From JASTVH01 sp042862465 (GTDB lineage Bacteria > Pseudomonadota > Gammaproteobacteria > Pseudomonadales > Oleiphilaceae), in the NCBI GenBank assembly GCA_042862465.1, contig JASTVH010000005.1, positions 248,001 to 312,000 on the forward strand: 64,000 nucleotides of DNA, in the 5' to 3' direction. The notes below the pieces were generated by a model that ran no database searches, had not been told where the DNA came from, and worked only from the letters and a program-made list of their open reading frames with translations. The position numbers were made by a program, and so were the translations under genes. Shown here in pieces: positions 8,524 to 17,050 of this stretch (the first letter of the stretch is position 1; the number at the start of each line of letters is the position of its first letter).

Positions 8524-9566
8524 GACTCCCATACCTCCCGGGGAATTTGCATGGTCAGACAGTGCAGACTGCCATGTTGTTCAATCAGCGGCCGGCAATC
8601 AATTGATACGATCTTGCGGTCGGGAAAACAGCGCTGTAGTGCTTCCACAGCCGCGGCATCCTGGGGGACACCATAGACCGGCAGCAGTACCGCTTTATTG
8701 ATGATCAGGAAGTTGGCGTAGGTCGCCGGCAGGCGCTGGCCTTCCTCGTCGTGAATGGGCTCCGGCCAGGGGAGGGGGATCAGTTCGTAGGGCTCGCCTT
8801 CGGCGGTACGGAATGCTTCCAGCTCTGCCGCCATGGCCGCAAGGGCCTCGTGGTGTTCGTCTTCCGGGTCGTCGCAGCGCACGTAGCAAATGCGCCCGGG
8901 CGCACAGAAGCGGGCCAGGGTGTCGATATGGGAGTCGGTATCATCCCCGGCGAGATAGCCGTTTTCCAGCCACAGCACTCGGTTGGCGCCGAGCGTTTCA
9001 TGCAGTGCCCGCTCAACGCCGGCACGATCCAGCTGGGGATTGCGTGTGGAGGACAGCAGGCAGGTGGTGGTGGTCAGGAGCGTTCCCTGGCCATCGGACT
9101 CGATGGAGCCGCCCTCAAGAATCAGGTCAACGGTTTCCATGCGGGTATTGCCAAAGGCCTTTTGCCGGGCCAGATGGCCGTTGATGGCGTTGTCCTTGTC
9201 CCAGGGGAATTTGCCGCCCCAGGCATTGAACTGGAAGTCCAGCACCCGCGCGCGGCCATCCTCCAGCACGGTAATCGGCCCGTGGTCCCGGGCCCAGGTG
9301 TCGTTGGCCGGGGCCAGCATCACGCGGGCCCGGCCGGGCAGGGCCTTTTCCTCAACCCACTGATTGAAGCGTTGCTGCAGGCGGTCGACCTGAAACACAT
9401 CCTCACAGGTGACCAGCAGGTTCTCATGCTCCAGCACCGCCAGGGCAATGGCGTCGAAAACCGGTGTCACGCTGTTGAGTTTATCGCCCCAGTCGGTTCC
9501 GACATGAGGCCAGGTCAGGAGAACGGCGCCCTGGGGCGCCCATTCGGCAGGCAGATAACGTTGCAT
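8520..9566 (-). CDS. aguA: Agmatine deiminase
   Basis: A 348-residue enzyme of the guanidino-group-modifying (PAD) fold that hydrolyses agmatine to N-carbamoylputrescine and ammonia. The start region PAEWAPQGAVLLTWPHVGTDW is typical. Substrate-binding and catalytic residues lie in DTWARDHGP, LEGGSIESDGQGTLLTT and GDDTDSHIDTLARF, and the nucleophile Cys is in HGSLHCLTMQIPRE. It overlaps aguB by four bases. With AguB it gives a two-step route from agmatine to putrescine. Confidence 0.96.
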   Translation of the reverse strand: MQRYLPAEWAPQGAVLLTWPHVGTDWGDKLNSVTPVFDAIALAVLEHENLLVTCEDVFQVDRLQQRFNQWVEEKALPGRARVMLAPANDTWARDHGPITVLEDGRARVLDFQFNAWGGKFPWDKDNAINGHLARQKAFGNTRMETVDLILEGGSIESDGQGTLLTTTTCLLSSTRNPQLDRAGVERALHETLGANRVLWLENGYLAGDDTDSHIDTLARFCAPGRICYVRCDDPEDEHHEALAAMAAELEAFRTAEGEPYELIPLPWPEPIHDEEGQRLPATYANFLIINKAVLLPVYGVPQDAAAVEALQRCFPDRKIVSIDCRPLIEQHGSLHCLTMQIPREVWES

Positions 9567-9627
9567 AGGCGGTTGTGCCTTCCCTTCTGAAAATGGGGCG
9601 GGCAGGGGGTGAACACAACCGTTGCGA

Positions 9628-9966
9628 TCAGTGTTTCTTTTCCACCGTATGGATCACCCGATCACCCTCGAAAAAGACGATGAAATCAGGATAGATCCAG
9701 CGTGTGATTGGTGGTTCACCCACTGCCGGCTTCATGTCCTGCGGAGAGCCCAGGCGGGCCTTAACGGACGACATGGCTTCGCCATGCCGGGGCAGGGAGG
9801 GCGACGTTTGCGTCGTGTCTGCCGTGCTTGCGTTCCGTTCACCCTGATGCTCTGCAGCCAAAGAACTGGCGGGCAGGATTAAACCAAAACTGATGACGGC
9901 AAACAATGCCGTTGCCACGAAGCCTCGAGCCTTGAAGCGGGTGGTTTGGGATTTTGGAAAAATCAT
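9628..9966 (-). CDS. Small secreted hypothetical protein
   Basis: 112 residues with an N-terminal signal peptide (hydrophobic stretch ATALFAVISFGLILPASS, probable cleavage near SLAAEH). The mature part holds LPRHGEAMSSVKARLG and PPITRWIYPDFIVFFEGDRVIH. It resembles short periplasmic proteins of unknown function in pseudomonads that share the RHG-x-SM-xx-V pattern. It is monocistronic or ends the run after the PilZ gene. I cannot give a function. An AAGGAT ribosome site lies about ten bases before the ATG. Confidence 0.8.
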   Translation of the reverse strand: MIFPKSQTTRFKARGFVATALFAVISFGLILPASSLAAEHQGERNASTADTTQTSPSLPRHGEAMSSVKARLGSPQDMKPAVGEPPITRWIYPDFIVFFEGDRVIHTVEKKH

Positions 9967-10044
9967 CGACTGTTCGATCCTTTACAACGTTTTTATAAAA
10001 AGTAGACCCTGAGGCCGCCCCCGACAACGCCGAGTGCGTGAATT

Positions 10045-10638
10045 TCAGAAACGGTTCTCGCGGTCCTCGTCTTCCGCTTCGCGCTCCTGCTGGCGCTGCC
10101 GGGCCTGACAGCGCAGGACATGCCGGGCCAGCTGCTGGCGCGCGCTGTCGTCCAGCCCTTCAAACTTAAGGTGTATCCGGGGGCCGTCGTCCTCCGCATT
10201 GATATCAATCACCTCAACCTCGCTGACAATGCGGCTCAATTCCGGCAACAGGGTCAGGCGGGCTGCGAAACGGCTGCCGACCGACCAGTCATCACGGGTG
10301 GAAACGAAGGCCAGGCCGCCTTCGCTCAGGGTTACGTCGTGCCAATGATGCGGTTGCAAGGGTTTTTGTTCAAAGGCCATAATGCGCGCCACGATATCGA
10401 CCTTGTTGTTCAGGGTCTTGATCAGGGACGCCAGGTTGCGGTCTTTTTCGGCCAGGGCGCCAATCTGCACCCGTACATCCTGATCAATACGATGGAGTTC
10501 CCGGTGTAGCGCTGCCGTTGTTTGATCTTCAAACAGGGCATTCAGGGGGACGCCCTCCTTGAGCGGCTCGATTTCCAGACCGATCAGGTCCTCTATCCGG
10601 TAGAACTGACGACGTTCATCGGTTTTTTTGGGTGCCAT
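10045..10638 (-). CDS. PilZ domain protein, probable c-di-GMP responder
   Basis: A 197-residue cytoplasmic protein. The start RRQFYR (residues 9-14) contains the RxxxR c-di-GMP arm. The second PilZ motif appears as DVTLSEGGLAF at about residue 105, where Thr replaces the usual Asp or Asn of (D/N)xSxxG. Between them lies a helical insert of about 90 residues with coiled-coil character. The start is at MAPKK, preceded by GGAAA; an upstream extension of 22 codons lacks support. The C-terminus is highly charged. A PilZ gene near lolC/lolD is also known in Pseudomonas. Confidence 0.82.
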   Translation of the reverse strand: MAPKKTDERRQFYRIEDLIGLEIEPLKEGVPLNALFEDQTTAALHRELHRIDQDVRVQIGALAEKDRNLASLIKTLNNKVDIVARIMAFEQKPLQPHHWHDVTLSEGGLAFVSTRDDWSVGSRFAARLTLLPELSRIVSEVEVIDINAEDDGPRIHLKFEGLDDSARQQLARHVLRCQARQRQQEREAEDEDRENRF

Positions 10639-10789
10639 AGTGTTTCCAGGAACCGGTTGACGTGGGAGCCGGCCGCCCTCCGGGAATAGGGGCGGGCCGC
10701 GCAATCAGGAACAACATACAGCATAGAGTTCGCCCGGCGATCCTGCCAGACAACGTCAGGCGCTGCCGTTTCCAGTACAGGAAGACACG

Positions 10790-12031
10790 ATGTTCAGACC
10801 CCTGCCGTTTTTCATCGGCCTGCGATATACCGCCGCCAAGCGGCGCAACCATTTCATCTCGTTTATCTCGCTCATATCCATGGTTGGCCTGATTCTGGGA
10901 GTCATGGTGTTGATCACGGTGCTGTCGGTCATGAACGGCTTTGATCATGAGCTCAAGCACCGCATCCTCGGGATGGTGCCGCACGCCGTGATTCAGACAC
11001 CCGGCGGTATGGCGGACTGGCGCAAGGTCAGCGAGATTGCCAGCGAGGACCCGGCCGTGGAAGCCACCGCGCCCTTTGTGCAGGCCCAGGGCATGGTGAC
11101 CAATCGTGGCAATGTCCGGGGCGTTGCCATCAACGGGGTGTTGCCGGAGCGGGAAAAGGGCGTCTCGATTATCCAGAACAACATGGTTGCTGGTTCCCTG
11201 GATGACCTCAAATCCGGTGAATTTGGCATTATCGTCGGCGACCTGCTGGCCCGTTCCCTGGGGCTGGATCTGGGCGACAAAGTGACCATTGTGCTTCCCG
11301 AGGCTTCCCTGACGCCCGCCGGAGTGTTGCCGCGACTGAAGCGCTTTACCGTCAAGGGGGTTTTCAAGATCGGCGCGGAACTGGATGCCAACTACACCCT
11401 GATTCACATTGATGACGCCGCCAAGATCGAGCGGCTGGGCGACAAGGTGCAGGGCCTGCGGCTCAAGGTCGACGATCTGTTCAAGGCGCCGAAGGTCGCC
11501 CGCCGCATCGCCATGACCCTGCCGGGCCGTCACTACACCAGCGACTGGACTCGCACCCACGGCAACCTGTTCCAGGCCATCCGCATGGAAAAAACCATGA
11601 TCGGACTGCTCCTGATGTTCATTGTGGCCGTGGCGGCGTTCAATATTGTCTCGACGCTGGTCATGGTGGTGACCGACAAGACCGCCGACATCGCCATCCT
11701 GCGCACCATGGGCGCCACGCCCGGGCAGATTATGGCCACGTTTATCGTGCAGGGCGCGGTCATCGGTGTTTCCGGGACGCTGATCGGCACGTTGCTGGGG
11801 GTGCTGCTGGCGCTAAACGTCTCGGACATCATTTCCTGGCTGGAAGGGGTGCTGGGCCACCAGTTCCTCAACCCCAATGTCTATTTCATCAGTTACCTGC
11901 CGTCGCAGTTACAGTGGCTGGACGTGTCCATCATCTGCGGCGCCGGCCTGGCCATGAGTCTGCTGGCCACGATCTATCCCGCCTGGCGGGCATCCCGGGT
12001 GGAACCTGCGGAGGCACTGCGTTATGAGTAA
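10790..12031 (+). CDS. Lipoprotein-releasing ABC transporter permease (LolC/E, LolF-like)
   Basis: A 413-residue inner-membrane permease that frees lipoproteins for transfer to LolA. TM1 lies at about 24-46, a large periplasmic domain at 50-260, and three C-terminal TM segments at about 270-300, 315-345 and 375-400. The periplasmic domain contains a LolC-type hook loop around LTPAGVLPRL. MacB-like FtsX motifs (AFNIVSTLVMVV, ILRTMGATPGQI) are present. Its 3' end overlaps lolD by eight bases. No second permease (LolE) follows, so it probably works as a LolF-type homodimer, as inferred for other single-permease systems. Confidence 0.93.
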   Translation: MFRPLPFFIGLRYTAAKRRNHFISFISLISMVGLILGVMVLITVLSVMNGFDHELKHRILGMVPHAVIQTPGGMADWRKVSEIASEDPAVEATAPFVQAQGMVTNRGNVRGVAINGVLPEREKGVSIIQNNMVAGSLDDLKSGEFGIIVGDLLARSLGLDLGDKVTIVLPEASLTPAGVLPRLKRFTVKGVFKIGAELDANYTLIHIDDAAKIERLGDKVQGLRLKVDDLFKAPKVARRIAMTLPGRHYTSDWTRTHGNLFQAIRMEKTMIGLLLMFIVAVAAFNIVSTLVMVVTDKTADIAILRTMGATPGQIMATFIVQGAVIGVSGTLIGTLLGVLLALNVSDIISWLEGVLGHQFLNPNVYFISYLPSQLQWLDVSIICGAGLAMSLLATIYPAWRASRVEPAEALRYE

Positions 12032-12731
12032 TGAGCAACCTTTGATCCATTGCCGTTCGGTACGCAAGAGCTACCGCGAGGGCCACACCGAACTGACCGT
12101 GTTCGAGGATATTTCACTGGAGTTGTCGGCGGGGGAGACCCTGGCCATTGTCGGCAGTTCCGGTGCCGGGAAAACCACGTTGCTTAATATCCTCGGTGGG
12201 CTGGACAAGCCCAGCTCCGGCTCGGTGGAGATCCTCGGTGAAGAGATCCACAAGATGCGGGAAAAGGCCCGCTGCCGTTTCCGCAGCCGCGCCCTGGGAT
12301 TTGTCTACCAGTTCCATCACCTGTTGCCTGAATTCAACGCCCTGGAAAATGTGGCGATGCCCTGTTTGCTGGCTGGTGAATCCATTCAGGCGGCGCGGGA
12401 GAAGGCCCGGACATTGCTGGATCAGGTGGGCCTTGGGGATCGTCTTGAACACAAGCCCGGCGAACTATCCGGTGGCGAGCGCCAGCGGGTGGCCATCGCC
12501 CGGGCCCTGGTCAATCGCCCCAACTGCGTGTTGATGGATGAGCCCACGGGTAACCTGGACGAGAGCACGGCCGATCAGGTGCAGCAACTGATCGAAAACC
12601 TGACTCACGAATACAAGACCGCGTTCGTGGTGGTGACGCACGACCGACGTCTGGCGGGGCGGATGGGCAGGATACTGCGCCTGGATCATGGCCGGCTGAA
12701 AGAGGACGACGGCCCGCTCAACGTCTCATGA
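12024..12731 (+). CDS. lolD: Lipoprotein-releasing ABC transporter ATPase LolD
   Basis: A 235-residue ABC ATPase that powers lipoprotein release. Walker A is IVGSSGAGKTTLLN, the signature is ELSGGERQRVAIARAL, and Walker B is NCVLMDEPTGNLD. The Q-loop region FVYQFHHLLPEFNALENV is typical of LolD. It overlaps the permease gene by eight bases and converges with the DUF2062 gene, sharing six bases at the 3' ends. Confidence 0.97.
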   Translation: MSNEQPLIHCRSVRKSYREGHTELTVFEDISLELSAGETLAIVGSSGAGKTTLLNILGGLDKPSSGSVEILGEEIHKMREKARCRFRSRALGFVYQFHHLLPEFNALENVAMPCLLAGESIQAAREKARTLLDQVGLGDRLEHKPGELSGGERQRVAIARALVNRPNCVLMDEPTGNLDESTADQVQQLIENLTHEYKTAFVVVTHDRRLAGRMGRILRLDHGRLKEDDGPLNVS

Positions 12732-13265
12732 GGGCGAATCGGCAGCGCGCTGTTTGCGCAGCAGCTGCCGTTCGTGCCAGACCTTGCGGACATGCCGGCG
12801 CCACGTGTATTGCACGACCAGGTAGGCAATGCAGGCGGAAAGCACCCCAAGCACCAGCGAGCCCAGATAGAGCGGCACGCCAATTTCCAGCAGCCGTTCG
12901 CTGATCCATTCCACTGACAGATGGAATTCGTAGGGCAGGGGCTGGCGGTCCAGCAACATGGCGCCGAACCGGTAATTGAAATAGAACATGGGTGGCATGG
13001 TCAGCGGGTTGGAAATCCACACCAGCGCCACGGAAATGGGCAGATTGCCGTTAAACCAGATGGCACAGAAGGCCGCCGCTACCATTTGAAAGGGCATCGG
13101 GATGAAGCACCAGAACAGCCCGATGAAAAAGGCCCGGGCGATGGAATGCCGGTTGATATGCCAGAGATTGGGTTCGTGAAGCAGTTCGCCCAGGAAGCGC
13201 AGGGACTTGTTGGCCCTGATTTTGTCCGGATTGGGCATGTGCCGCTTGATGAAATGCTTCGGCAT
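12726..13265 (-). CDS. DUF2062 membrane protein
   Basis: A 179-residue protein of the DUF2062 family: a basic N-terminus (MPKHFIKRHMPNPDKIR), a core helix pair (SIARAFFIGLFWCFIPMPFQ), the family stretch WISNPLTMPPMFY, and a final TM segment at about 135-158. Its function is unknown. I set the start at the ATG giving MPKHF, the family norm; a GTG 13 codons upstream also keeps the frame open. A gene of this family sits in the same Lol/comEC neighbourhood in Pseudomonas. Confidence 0.85.
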   Translation of the reverse strand: MPKHFIKRHMPNPDKIRANKSLRFLGELLHEPNLWHINRHSIARAFFIGLFWCFIPMPFQMVAAAFCAIWFNGNLPISVALVWISNPLTMPPMFYFNYRFGAMLLDRQPLPYEFHLSVEWISERLLEIGVPLYLGSLVLGVLSACIAYLVVQYTWRRHVRKVWHERQLLRKQRAADSPS

Positions 13266-13401
13266 ATTCAGTAGGTCCAGAAGGTTTAGAACCGGCCTTT
13301 TCACGCCAGGAAGACCGTTTGCTCAAAAACGGCGGCGTTTTCAGCGACCTGAAAGGGTCGCCTTGATCTCATAAGCATACCAGAACAGAGGGAGCCTGTT
13401 C

Positions 13402-15756
13402 GTGCGCGCAGGGATGCTCGCGTTTTCAGCGGGAGCCATACTACTGTATTGCTCCGCGCAATTGCCAGATGCAGCGTGGCTTTGGGGCCTGTTTTCGATG
13501 GCTGCCGTCGCCGCTGCCTGCCTGAACACTTCTCCCCGCTTCCAGTTCCTGATGGCTGTCACCGCCTGTGGCGCTCTCGGTGCCGCGTATACCCAGTGGC
13601 ACGTTCAGGGCCGCCTCGCTCAGCAGCTACCCACAAAACTGGAGATGGTAACACTGACTGTCAATGGCTACGCCTGCTCGGTACCCAGGGAAGGCAGTTG
13701 GAACAGCGTTCAGGTGGATTGGTGTGTCACGGCCTGGCCGGGGCACCAGGCATTGCCCGGGAACGTCCGCCTGCGTTTGCGCTGGTACGGTGCCTCCGAC
13801 AGATTCGACATGAGCGGGCCGGCCCGCCTGACGGTGCGTCTCAAGCGGCCGCATGGCAGTTACAACACCGCGGGCTTTCGCTACGAACGCTGGCTGTTCC
13901 GACACGGTTACTACGCTACGGGCACGATCCGATCTGTCAATGGCGCTGACGATATCCGCTGTGGCTGGTCGTGCCAATACCACCGATGGCGTACGGACGG
14001 GGTGCGCAGCGTTGTCGCCCTGTGGCGTGACCACGAACACGCGGCGCTCGCCGAGGCGCTCATCATGGGCAGTCGCGGCGCCTTGACGCCAGAGCACTGG
14101 CAGCGTCTCAAAGAGACCGGAACGGCTCACCTTGTGGCCATTTCCGGTCTTCATATCGGACTGATGGCCGCTTTGGCTGCGTGGGTTGCCCGCACCCTGG
14201 GGCTGTTGCTGTTGGGTGAGCGTTTCGGGCCCAGGGCCGTGCCGCTTCTTACCGCCTTCACAGCGCTTTCGGTTGCTGGCGGCTATGCGTTGATGGCCGG
14301 GATGACCATACCAACCCAACGGGCGCTGATCATGGTGGCGGTGGGCACCTGGACCTTGTTGCGGCCTCGCTTATTAAGTGTCTGGGATGCCTGGCTGATC
14401 GCCCTTGTGCTGGTGTTGTTGCTGGATCCTTTCGCGCCCCTGGCGCCCGGCTTCTGGCTGTCGTTTGGCGCGGTAGCCGTTCTGCTCACTCTGTTCTGGG
14501 GCCGGGCAAGGCGCCTCAAGGGCTGGCGGGCCCTAGTCGTGGCGCAGTTGGGCATTGGTCTCATGCTCTGGCCGCTACTGTCGGCGTTGGGGTTGCCTGC
14601 GTCCCCCGGGGGTTTTGTGGCAAACCTGCTCGCCGTGCCCTGGATGAGCCTCGGGATTATGCCTTTGTTGTTGCCTGGTGTGCTGTTGCTGGCTTGGGGC
14701 GTGGCGCCGCCGGACGTCTGGACCACCGCGGTGGATTGGTCGCTTGAGTTGCTCTGGCGGGGCCTCGAAATGATTCAGCAGATGGTGGCAATGCGCGGGG
14801 GAAGCCTCTCGCTGCCCCACCTGGATGCCGCGGAAGCCCTGCTTCTGGTCTTGGCGTTCAGCGCCTGTCTCTTGCCCTTCATGGGCAGCAAGCGAATGCT
14901 ACTGCTTCTGGCGCTACTGTTGCCGATGCTGGGAGGCTTTCATCGGGGCGAGGGCAACCGGATGGTCGCGCAACCCGAGATCCGCGTTTTCGATGTGGGA
15001 CAGGGGCTGGCTGTGCTGGTGAGGTCCGGGGACCGGGCACTGCTCTATGACACCGGTCCGGAATCGCCCTCGGGGTTCAATGCCGTTGAAAGCTATCTGC
15101 TGCCCAGCTTCGCCGCGCTTGGAGTGCGCCGCCTGGACTGGCTGGTGCTCAGCCATGGGGACAGCGACCACGCCGGCGCCTGGGAAAAGCTACCGCGCGC
15201 CCTGCAAGTGGAACGAATCGTTTCCGGCGAACCGCAGGCCCTGCAGGGCGCGCGTACACCCAAGCCCTGTCCGGATGGGCAGCAATACCGGCTTGGACAA
15301 TGGAACCTGTCTTTCTGGCAGACGCAGACCAAAGATGCCGATGCCAACGGCCTGTCCTGCGTGCTTGCACTCACGTCGGACCACGGCTCGGCATTGCTGA
15401 TGGGGGACGCGGGCATACAACAGGAGCGCGAATGGCTGTCCTCGCACGAGACCCACTCCTTCGATGTGCTGCTGGCTGGTCACCATGGCAGCCGGAGCGC
15501 GTCATCCGCTGCCTTCGCGGAAGCCGTAGCACCACGCTACGCCGTGTATTCCTCGGGATACCGTAACCACTATGGTCATCCTCACCCTGATGTCCTGAAC
15601 CGGTTTGATCGGGTAGGGGCCACCAATCTGACCACTGCGGGGAACGGGGAGCTGCGTTTGCTGTTCCGACCGGATCGGATTGCGGTGGAGGCCCTGCGTG
15701 ACTCGGCACCTTTCTGGATTGCGCCTGCCCGCGCAGGTGAGCCAAAAGCGCGCTAA
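13402..15756 (+). CDS. comEC: ComEC/Rec2 DNA-uptake channel protein
   Basis: A 784-residue inner-membrane protein for single-stranded DNA import. It has N-terminal TM helices, an OB-fold periplasmic domain (about 60-185), the competence domain with TAHLVAISGLHIGLMAAL, and several TM helices to about 495. A C-terminal metallo-beta-lactamase domain has FDVGQGLAVLV, LSHGDSDHAGAW and LAGHHGSRSA. Metal ligands are intact, consistent with a nuclease-like role. The start is GTG. Length and domain order are complete, so the cell may be competent; no pilus genes are in this window. Confidence 0.93.
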   Translation: MRAGMLAFSAGAILLYCSAQLPDAAWLWGLFSMAAVAAACLNTSPRFQFLMAVTACGALGAAYTQWHVQGRLAQQLPTKLEMVTLTVNGYACSVPREGSWNSVQVDWCVTAWPGHQALPGNVRLRLRWYGASDRFDMSGPARLTVRLKRPHGSYNTAGFRYERWLFRHGYYATGTIRSVNGADDIRCGWSCQYHRWRTDGVRSVVALWRDHEHAALAEALIMGSRGALTPEHWQRLKETGTAHLVAISGLHIGLMAALAAWVARTLGLLLLGERFGPRAVPLLTAFTALSVAGGYALMAGMTIPTQRALIMVAVGTWTLLRPRLLSVWDAWLIALVLVLLLDPFAPLAPGFWLSFGAVAVLLTLFWGRARRLKGWRALVVAQLGIGLMLWPLLSALGLPASPGGFVANLLAVPWMSLGIMPLLLPGVLLLAWGVAPPDVWTTAVDWSLELLWRGLEMIQQMVAMRGGSLSLPHLDAAEALLLVLAFSACLLPFMGSKRMLLLLALLLPMLGGFHRGEGNRMVAQPEIRVFDVGQGLAVLVRSGDRALLYDTGPESPSGFNAVESYLLPSFAALGVRRLDWLVLSHGDSDHAGAWEKLPRALQVERIVSGEPQALQGARTPKPCPDGQQYRLGQWNLSFWQTQTKDADANGLSCVLALTSDHGSALLMGDAGIQQEREWLSSHETHSFDVLLAGHHGSRSASSAAFAEAVAPRYAVYSSGYRNHYGHPHPDVLNRFDRVGATNLTTAGNGELRLLFRPDRIAVEALRDSAPFWIAPARAGEPKAR

Positions 15757-15866
15757 AGGCGGCAGGACAGTTGGGAAATGTCGGCCGGTTCCTGAAAGCG
15801 TTGCGGAAATTATCCCTCCCTGTGCTAAAGTATCGCGCGGCTTGGTAATCATCAGGGAGAACGCGT

Positions 15867-16493
15867 GTGTTAGAGCTTCTCAAGCCAGGCGGAATCATCA
15901 TGATCCCGATTCTGGCCTGTTCCATCCTGGCGTTGGCTATTGTTCTGGAACGGTTCTGGACCTTGCGTCTGGGTCGTATTGCGCCCAAGGATACCGTTGG
16001 CGAGTTGTGGCGCTGGATCAAGAAAAAAGAACTGAATTCCCGCAAGCTTCGTGCATTGCAGCAGTCATCGCCGCTGGGCCGAATTCTGGCCGCCGGCCTG
16101 ATGAACGCCAAACACGGCCGCGATGTCATGCGAGACAGCATCGAACAGGAAGCCCAGCAGGTTATCCACGAGCTGGAGCGGTTCCTGAATCCGCTGGGCA
16201 CCATCGCTCAGATCTCGCCTTTGCTCGGTCTGCTGGGTACCGTGATCGGCATGATCAAGGTATTCGCCGAAATTCAGCTGGGTGGTCTGGGTAACACCGC
16301 GGCACTGGCCGGCGGTATCTCGGAAGCACTGATTACCACGGCGGCCGGTCTGTCCGTAGCCATCCCGACACTGATCTTCCACCGTTTCTTCCTGCGCCGG
16401 GTCGACGAAATCGTCGTCAATATGGAACAGGAAGCGATCCGCCTGGTTGAGGTGGTGCACGGCGATCGCGAGATCCAGATCGAGGGGAGCTGA
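15867..16493 (+). CDS. exbB: MotA/TolQ/ExbB proton channel family protein
   Basis: A 208-residue inner-membrane proton-channel subunit. TM1 is near residues 10-30; TM2 and TM3 follow the conserved LGTIAQISPLLGLLGTVIGM and GGISEALITTAAGLSVAIPTL stretches. It pairs with ExbD 5 bases downstream. The start is GTG with an AGGGAGA ribosome site. The pair lies just before msbA, as in several gammaproteobacteria where its energised partner is not clear. TolQ is an alternative name, but no tolA, tolB or pal is nearby. Confidence 0.93.
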   Translation: MLELLKPGGIIMIPILACSILALAIVLERFWTLRLGRIAPKDTVGELWRWIKKKELNSRKLRALQQSSPLGRILAAGLMNAKHGRDVMRDSIEQEAQQVIHELERFLNPLGTIAQISPLLGLLGTVIGMIKVFAEIQLGGLGNTAALAGGISEALITTAAGLSVAIPTLIFHRFFLRRVDEIVVNMEQEAIRLVEVVHGDREIQIEGS

Positions 16494-16498
16494 AAGCG

Positions 16499-16927
16499 GT
16501 GAAATTCAAACGCCAGTCCGCCGAAGAGGTTTCCGTCAACGTCACGCCACTGATCGACGTGGTGTTCCTGCTGTTGATCTTCTTCATGGTGTCGACCACC
16601 TTCACCAAGGAGACTCACCTGAAGATCGATCTGCCGGAAGCCAGTGGCGAGCAGGCCCAGGCGGAGTCGGACCAGGTGGAAGTGGTGATTGATGCCAGCG
16701 GTGGTTACTCCGTCAACGAGCGTCCTCTGATCAACAACAAGGAGGACACGCTGCGGCGGGCTGTCAGCAAGGTGTCGGCAGGCAATAACAATCTGCCGTT
16801 CATCATCACCGCCGATGCCAAGACCCCTCACGAATATGTCGTGCGCGCCATGGACGTGGCCGGTAAACTGGGTTTCGTCAAACTCAGTATTACGACCCAG
16901 AAAAACCGGGAAGAAGAACCACAGTAG
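16499..16927 (+). CDS. exbD: ExbD/TolR family biopolymer transport protein
   Basis: A 142-residue protein with one TM helix (about 18-38) containing the conserved aspartate in VNVTPLIDVVFLLLIFFMV, which takes part in proton translocation. The remainder is a periplasmic domain ending in a charged tail. The start is GTG. It forms a unit with exbB upstream. About 120 bases separate it from msbA. Confidence 0.94.
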   Translation: MKFKRQSAEEVSVNVTPLIDVVFLLLIFFMVSTTFTKETHLKIDLPEASGEQAQAESDQVEVVIDASGGYSVNERPLINNKEDTLRRAVSKVSAGNNNLPFIITADAKTPHEYVVRAMDVAGKLGFVKLSITTQKNREEEPQ

Positions 16928-17050
16928 TGTCCCGTTCCGTGAACCGTTGCTCAGTGAGTACCCCTGTGGACTTTACGAGCCAGGCGCGGCGCGCAGGGAA
17001 AGGCCATCGCCTCTTGCATGTGCGGGACATTGCCCCCAACAGGTCAATCC

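Noticed and set aside
10616..11560. A 314-codon minus-strand frame opposite the Lol permease
   Set aside because: Complement shadow; rich in His, Gln and Arg, without a fold; the permease is certain.
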